A DNA stretch of 8,909 nt from Pseudomonadota bacterium (GTDB lineage: Bacteria; Pseudomonadota; Gammaproteobacteria; Burkholderiales; Thiobacillaceae): contig JAJYXA010000045.1 in the NCBI GenBank assembly GCA_021791235.1, positions 1 through 8,909 of the forward strand. The letters run 5' to 3'. The notes under the pieces were generated by a model. That model was not told where the DNA came from, ran no database searches, and worked only from the letters and a program-made list of their open reading frames with translations. The translations under genes and the position numbers were made by a program. The number at the start of each line of letters is the position of its first letter. Within the stretch, counting starts at the first letter, position 1. This document shows positions 5,399-8,909 of this stretch, in pieces.

Positions 5399-6810
5399 AC
5401 CTCGATCACCTCAGTACGGACAAAGGGATCGCCTTTTTGCGGCACGCTCGGATCCAGCTTCCATGCCGGGTTGGCATTGAGCGCCTTCTTGACGTAGGTG
5501 TAATTGACGAGGTCCCTGGCCACGAAATCGGCGGTGAGGTTGTTCAGGAAGCCCAGGTCGCCGCCGACCACCGTGTGCTTGAGCTCGTCCACGACATACT
5601 TGGTGGCGCTCGGATACGGCCAGCCCTGGAAATTGATGCGGCTCTGCCCCCATTCCGGATGCTTGATTGCCGGGGGCGTCGCATAGTCGGCCGGGCTGTA
5701 GAACAGCATCGCACGCTCGACGACTTCGGCCGGGAACGGCAGGTATTTCTTGCCGTCCTTGGACAGCATCTGGGCCATCGCCTTCTTGTTGTTGGAAAGA
5801 TAAATCTGCGCCTCGACAATCGCGTTGTGCACCCCCTGCGCCCAGGCGGCGCGGGCGGGGTCCATGGCATCGTCCTCGTGCATGACGACCACGCAGCAGG
5901 GATGGCCCTTCCAGACGTCGCCGGTGAAGCGCAGCATCTGGCCCCCCGCCTTGAGTTCGCCGAGCGCATTGAAAGGCTCGGCGACGCAATAGCCGTCGAT
6001 CTGTCGCGCCGCGAGGGCGGGCGGCATGTCAGGCGGATTCAGGACGAGGAAATTGCACTCGTTGGGTGCGAGCTTCGCATTTTGCGGGCGAACCACAGGC
6101 GTAATGCCCGCCTGCCGCATGATTTTCTGCGAGATGATGTTGTGGATCGAGTACCAGTACGGCACGGCGAACTGCTTGCCGCCGAAATCCTTGGGCGAGG
6201 CGATGCCGCTGCTCTTGTGGACGATCATGCCGGAGCCGTTGGTATGGTTCCAGGCCGTGATCTTCACCGGGAATTTGTTGTTGTAGCGCATCCAGATCGG
6301 CACCGGAATGAGCATGTGCGTGAGGTTGAAGCGCTGGGACGAGAACGCTTCGACCAGCGGCGACCAGCCGCGAATCAGCGTCGGCGGCTCCGACTGGATG
6401 CCCTGCTTCTTGAAGAAGCCCATTTCATGGGCGACCAGAAGTGCGGATGCGTCGGTGATCGGGATATAGCCGATCTTGACCACCGGGTCGAACGGCTTGG
6501 TGAATTTCTTCTTGTCGGCAGCGTAAGCCGATGGAGACAGCATGCCGCCCATACCACCCAAGGCGGCGAGACCTGCCATCTTGAGCATGTCGCGCCGGCT
6601 GACGCCAGAGCCGAGCACTGAACTGAAAAGAGGATCGTAATCGAGCGCCAGACTGGGGTCTTCCATGCCGTCGGCGATGTCCGGATTGTCCGGCATCATC
6701 TGCATGCGCGGATCGATCGGCCGGGCCTTGCCGCACGTACCGCATGAACATCCATCCACGTGCACCAGCGGACGCGGCTGGGCATGCTCTTCGTATAGAT
6801 ATTTCTTCAT
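5395..6810 (-). CDS. Tat-exported ABC transporter substrate-binding protein, NrtA/SsuA-like (NMT1/THI5-like fold)
   Basis: 471 aa. A twin-arginine motif SRRDMLK (71-77) is followed by a hydrophobic helix and a likely cleavage site after SAYA (97). The mature part begins near residue 98, with VKIGYIPITDASALLVAHEMG (about 111-131), typical of nitrate/sulfonate-type binding proteins, and GYCVAEPFNA (273-282), the Glu-Pro-Phe-Asn region of NrtA-like proteins. It would capture a small anion in the periplasm. Context beside thiocyanate hydrolase makes thiocyanate the best guess for the ligand (inference). The oddity is a leader of about 70 residues before the twin arginines that carries Cys21, Cys23 and Cys26 (CSCGTC). 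The upstream ATG is well supported: AGGAG lies at 6818-6822 with a 7-nt spacer, so the leader is probably translated. The mature part has further cysteines, including an adjacent pair (305-306). Membership of the importer is near certain; the ligand is not. Confidence 0.92.
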   Translation of the reverse strand: MKKYLYEEHAQPRPLVHVDGCSCGTCGKARPIDPRMQMMPDNPDIADGMEDPSLALDYDPLFSSVLGSGVSRRDMLKMAGLAALGGMGGMLSPSAYAADKKKFTKPFDPVVKIGYIPITDASALLVAHEMGFFKKQGIQSEPPTLIRGWSPLVEAFSSQRFNLTHMLIPVPIWMRYNNKFPVKITAWNHTNGSGMIVHKSSGIASPKDFGGKQFAVPYWYSIHNIISQKIMRQAGITPVVRPQNAKLAPNECNFLVLNPPDMPPALAARQIDGYCVAEPFNALGELKAGGQMLRFTGDVWKGHPCCVVVMHEDDAMDPARAAWAQGVHNAIVEAQIYLSNNKKAMAQMLSKDGKKYLPFPAEVVERAMLFYSPADYATPPAIKHPEWGQSRINFQGWPYPSATKYVVDELKHTVVGGDLGFLNNLTADFVARDLVNYTYVKKALNANPAWKLDPSVPQKGDPFVRTEVIEV

Positions 6811-6817
6811 TCTCGGT

Positions 6818-6822
6818 CTCCT
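6818..6822 (-). promoter_or_regulatory. Ribosome binding site of the binding-protein gene
   Basis: AGGAG with a 7-nt spacer to the ATG at 6810. It fixes the start of the binding protein and therefore the presence of its Cys-rich pre-Tat leader. Confidence 0.75.
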
Positions 6823-6829
6823 AAGGTGG

Positions 6830-6846
6830 GGTCGGTTGTGCCGACC
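6830..6846 (-). promoter_or_regulatory. Hairpin just 5' of the binding-protein ribosome binding site
   Basis: GGTCGG, 5-nt loop, CCGACC: a 6-bp perfect stem in the 89-nt gap between ATPase and binding-protein genes, ending 7 nt before the AGGAG on the transcript. Binding proteins are usually needed in excess over their transporter. A 5' hairpin at this place could protect a processed mRNA or tune initiation. Function is inferred from position only. Confidence 0.4.
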
Positions 6847-6899
6847 GGTACGTGCTCATCCCCGCTTCTTGTCTCTGAGCAATTCTGTCGGGGCGCAGA

Positions 6900-7697
6900 T
6901 CAGACGGCTGCCGCCAGGGTGGCAGACACGGGTTTCTTGTAATTTGCCGCTTCCTGGAACGTCGCCATCAGACGCGTGCGCAATGCCTGGACCGCCGTGT
7001 CATGGCGATCGCGCGGGTCGGGAAGGTCGATATCCAGTTCGTGAACGATGTTGCCGGGGGAGCCCGCCATGATCACGGCGCGATCGCCCATGATCACGGC
7101 CTCGTCGATGTCGTGGGTCACAAAGACGATGTTGAACCCCTTGCGCTTGGCGATGGAACGCACATCCTTTTGCAGGGAGGCACGCGTGAAGGCGTCGAGC
7201 GCGGAGAAGGGTTCGTCCAGCAGCAGGAGTTCCGGCTCCATCACCAGCGAGCGGGCAAGCGCCACGCGCTGCTGCTGGCCACCCGAGAGATCCTGAACAT
7301 TGGACCCGGCAAAATCCTGCAGCTCGACGAGCTTGATCGCCTCCGTCACGCGCTCCTCGGTTTCCTGCCGGGACCAGCGCCCGAAACTCAAACCGACCCC
7401 GACATTCTGGGAGACCGTCATCCAGGGAAACAGGTGCGGCGCCTGAAACATCATGACCCAGCGGGGCGACGGTGCCGAAATTGCCGTTCCATTGAGCAGG
7501 ACCTTGCCTTCGGTAGGCTTCAATATCCCGGCCAGGATATGCAGGAGTGTGGATTTGCCGCACCCGGAACGGCCGATGATGGCCAACGCCTCGCCGGGCG
7601 GCGACACCAGGTCAACACGATTGAAGGTGACGCCGCTGCGCGAACCGTAGCGGTGGGTCAGGCCCTGGATCTTGATTTCTGTTCCGCGTATTGCCAT
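6900..7697 (-). CDS. ABC transporter ATP-binding protein, NitT/TauT type
   Basis: 265 aa cytoplasmic ATPase that would power the adjacent permease pair. Walker A GRSGCGKST is at 42-50, the Q-loop Gln at 85, the signature LSGGQQQR at 137-144, Walker B LLLLDEP at 157-163, the D-loop SALD at 165-168 and the switch His at 195. The FQAPHLFPWMTVSQNV stretch (84-99) is typical of the nitrate/sulfonate/taurine ATPases (NrtD, SsuB, TauB). The frame is open upstream to an ATG at 7775, but the ATG at 7697 is chosen because GAGGA (7706-7710) lies 8 nt before it and the extra 26 residues are polar and not conserved-looking. It is encoded between the SCNase activator and the binding protein, and no regulatory C-terminal domain is present. 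Confidence 0.93.
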   Translation of the reverse strand: MAIRGTEIKIQGLTHRYGSRSGVTFNRVDLVSPPGEALAIIGRSGCGKSTLLHILAGILKPTEGKVLLNGTAISAPSPRWVMMFQAPHLFPWMTVSQNVGVGLSFGRWSRQETEERVTEAIKLVELQDFAGSNVQDLSGGQQQRVALARSLVMEPELLLLDEPFSALDAFTRASLQKDVRSIAKRKGFNIVFVTHDIDEAVIMGDRAVIMAGSPGNIVHELDIDLPDPRDRHDTAVQALRTRLMATFQEAANYKKPVSATLAAAV

Positions 7698-7814
7698 CTG
7701 CCTATTCCTCTGTCTGTTTCCATCGCCCGGCCCGCAAGGGCGCACGGCAGGATTCTGCTTGGTTCGCCGGGACATCTGCCCACAGCGCGCCCGGCGCCTT
7801 GCCGGGCTGCCGCC
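7698..7814 (-). other. Spacer between SCNase activator and ABC transporter genes
   Basis: This 117-nt gap starts 7 nt after the P15K stop codon with a strong hairpin (7789-7807). A smaller GCCC/GGGC stem (7730-7741) lies further on, then the GAGGA ribosome binding site of the ATPase (7706-7710). I see no gene or promoter in it. Confidence 0.4.
7789..7807 (-). promoter_or_regulatory. GC-rich hairpin after the SCNase activator gene
   Basis: GCCCGGC, 5-nt loop, GCCGGGC: a 7-bp perfect stem 7 nt downstream of the P15K stop codon. No T-tract follows, so full termination is doubtful. It could act as a 3' stabiliser or partial attenuator that keeps the scn message more abundant than the transporter message. 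Confidence 0.45.
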
Positions 7815-8237
7815 TCACGCGCTGTTGAGCCGTTTTCCAACTTCCTCCAGACGACGGGCCAGTTCCGCCTCGTCGATCAGGCCACGCTTGATCAACGAGT
7901 GAGCCAGTGCCAGGAGCTGCCGTTCGGGGAACGGCACATCTTCGTAAAGCGTTTCCGACAAATCGTCCTCCTCGGCCCGGCGCTCGAGCGAAGGCAGCGC
8001 ACAAGAGCCCGGTTCAACCTGGTCGTACGGCTTGACGCAGGAGTCGGCAGCGAGCATGTCGCAGGTCGCTTCCAGGTCAATTTTCCAGGGGGGATCCGGA
8101 TTGGTGACGCCGTATTGCGCAGCCAGATCCTCCCAAACCCGCCCGCGGCCGCGGACTTCCTCAAGCACGCCAATAGGCGTCACATCCGTCCCCTGCCAAC
8201 GCTTGAAGGCGTGATTGCTGTTTTCGACTGTAGCCAT
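7815..8237 (-). CDS. Thiocyanate hydrolase activator P15K-type protein (cobalt-enzyme maturation)
   Basis: 140 aa (about 15-16 kDa), starting 33 nt after the scnC stop codon. In Thiobacillus thioparus a small protein called P15K promotes maturation of thiocyanate hydrolase and, as I recall, is encoded with the scn structural genes; size and position agree here. The C-terminal helix pair (FPERQLLALAHSLIKRGLIDEAELARRLEEV, in segments about 103-117 and 118-133) resembles the helical part shared by nitrile hydratase accessory proteins and the N-terminus of nitrile hydratase beta subunits, as expected for a chaperone that mimics a partner subunit. Cys59, Cys67 and Cys79 lie in the middle and could help handle cobalt (inference). 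It is not the SCNase alpha or beta subunit: it lacks the sequences I recall for those. AGGAG (8244-8248) with a 6-nt spacer supports the start. Confidence 0.85.
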   Translation of the reverse strand: MATVENSNHAFKRWQGTDVTPIGVLEEVRGRGRVWEDLAAQYGVTNPDPPWKIDLEATCDMLAADSCVKPYDQVEPGSCALPSLERRAEEDDLSETLYEDVPFPERQLLALAHSLIKRGLIDEAELARRLEEVGKRLNSA

Positions 8238-8270
8238 GACTCGCTCCTAACCGGTTAATACAAATGTTGA

Positions 8271-8909
8271 TCAATGGTCGTGGTGCACCGGCCGGTTCGC
8301 CTTGATGACCGGACGCTTGGCGTTCGCGGTGATGCCGGGTTTCGGCACGGCGACGCCGATCAGGCAGTCGCGGGTCACGATTTCGGCCAGCTGGTCCTCG
8401 GTCCAGCCCTCCGTACCCTCGGGACGCACCGGCATCACGATGTAGCGGGTCTTCTGATTGGAGTCGGCCACGCGGACCTGGACCTCGGGCGGCAACTGCA
8501 GGCCGAACTCGGTGAGCACTTGGCGCGGCCAGCGCACCAGGCGGCGACGGTAGTTCGGGGTGCGATACCATTCGGGCGACTGCCCCAGGATCGGCCGGGG
8601 GTAGCACGAGCACAGGGTGCACACCACGACATGCTTCAGGGTGGGGGTGTCAGCCAGCACGCGCAGGTTGCAGTAGTCGCTGGGGGTGCCGAACTGGGTC
8701 GGGGGACTCGTAACCCAGTTCACGCCAACCGCCTTGCTGGCCTCGACGCCATCTTCAATGCAAAGCTTCTTGTACTCGGGATCCAGCCAGGCCTTGGCAA
8801 CCAGGCGCGCTGCGGGCAGCGGGCCGAGGGTATGCACGTATTCCTTCCAGACACGATGGTCTTCGGCTGAAAAAAGCCCTTTTTCGATGGCAAGTTCGCG
8901 GACAGCCAT
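8271..8909 (-). CDS. scnC: Thiocyanate hydrolase gamma subunit, 5' end cut by window edge
   Basis: Catalytic, cobalt-containing subunit of thiocyanate hydrolase, which converts thiocyanate and water to carbonyl sulfide and ammonia in the cytoplasm. The frame reaches the window edge with 212 codons; the known gamma subunit is 243 aa, so about 31 N-terminal residues lie outside and the Met at the edge is internal. The metal motif VCTLCSC has cysteines at visible residues 97, 100 and 102, which with an offset of 31 become 128, 131 and 133, the cobalt ligands of the Thiobacillus enzyme (two of them oxidised to sulfinic and sulfenic acids). This is the low-spin cobalt variant of the nitrile hydratase alpha fold (Thr after the first Cys, not Ser). 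Long stretches agree with the T. thioparus sequence as I remember it, including the HHDH end. The alpha and beta subunit genes are expected upstream, beyond the right edge. Confidence 0.96.
   Translation of the reverse strand: MAVRELAIEKGLFSAEDHRVWKEYVHTLGPLPAARLVAKAWLDPEYKKLCIEDGVEASKAVGVNWVTSPPTQFGTPSDYCNLRVLADTPTLKHVVVCTLCSCYPRPILGQSPEWYRTPNYRRRLVRWPRQVLTEFGLQLPPEVQVRVADSNQKTRYIVMPVRPEGTEGWTEDQLAEIVTRDCLIGVAVPKPGITANAKRPVIKANRPVHHDH

Noticed and set aside
4544..5497. Long plus-strand open frame opposite the first permease
   Set aside because: Same low-complexity Arg/Asp/His composition as the frame opposite the second permease, simply because the two permeases are paralogous.
5437..6621. 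Plus-strand open frame of 394 codons opposite the binding protein
   Set aside because: No family resemblance, and the opposite strand carries a clear Tat-exported binding protein.
7698..7775. Extended ATPase start at 7775
   Set aside because: The extra 26 residues are polar and unlike the family N-terminus, and the ATG at 7697 has a properly spaced GAGGA.
7815..8237. Possibility that the 140-aa gene is the SCNase alpha or beta subunit
   Set aside because: Its sequence lacks the stretches I recall for either subunit, while its size and place after scnC fit P15K.
7002..8258. Plus-strand open frame of 418 codons opposite the ATPase and P15K genes
   Set aside because: It crosses two genuine genes and their gap, and no motif is visible.
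8274..8870. Plus-strand open frame of 198 codons opposite scnC
   Set aside because: It mirrors the SCNase gamma coding sequence and has no recognisable content.

Overview
The window looks like GC-rich chromosomal DNA from a sulfur-oxidising, thiocyanate-degrading betaproteobacterium, most plausibly a Thiobacillus relative. The main reason is the coding sequence at the right edge. It closely matches, from memory, the gamma subunit of Thiobacillus thioparus thiocyanate hydrolase (SCNase), including the Cys-Thr-Leu-Cys-Ser-Cys cobalt-binding motif in exact register.

Layout. Positions 1-894 (+) hold the 3' part of a penicillin-binding-protein transpeptidase with a proline-rich tail. Positions 895-1154 are a non-coding gap between two convergent transcription units and contain a perfect hairpin at 923-944. 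Everything from 1155 to 8909 lies on the minus strand as a long gene run that enters from beyond the right edge. In transcription order it is: scnC (SCNase gamma, 5' end outside the window), a P15K-type SCNase activator, an ABC ATPase, a Tat-exported substrate-binding protein, two paralogous permeases, a DsrE-family protein, a TusA-family sulfur carrier, an SQR-like FAD oxidoreductase, and a DUF1641 protein. Spacing is tight (a 4-nt overlap to about 120 nt, plus one 196-nt gap between the permeases), so I read it as one operon or a set of coupled transcripts.

Working model (inference). The NitT/TauT-type ABC importer would bring thiocyanate, or a related small anion, into the cell. SCNase, matured by P15K, would hydrolyse it to carbonyl sulfide and ammonia. 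The DsrE/TusA/SQR-like/DUF1641 set would then handle the released sulfur at or near the membrane. The enzymology of SCNase and the need for P15K are established. The importer substrate and the job of the sulfur module are not, and they are the parts most worth testing. The SCNase alpha and beta subunits, any carbonyl sulfide hydrolase and any cyanase are not in the window.

Other points of note: a Cys-x-Cys-x-x-Cys cluster in an unusually long pre-Tat leader on the binding protein; an SQR-like enzyme whose only two cysteines lie where a redox pair is expected; a possible 66-codon ORF that bridges the two permease genes with start/stop overlaps at both ends; and small GC-rich hairpins in several of the intergenic gaps.
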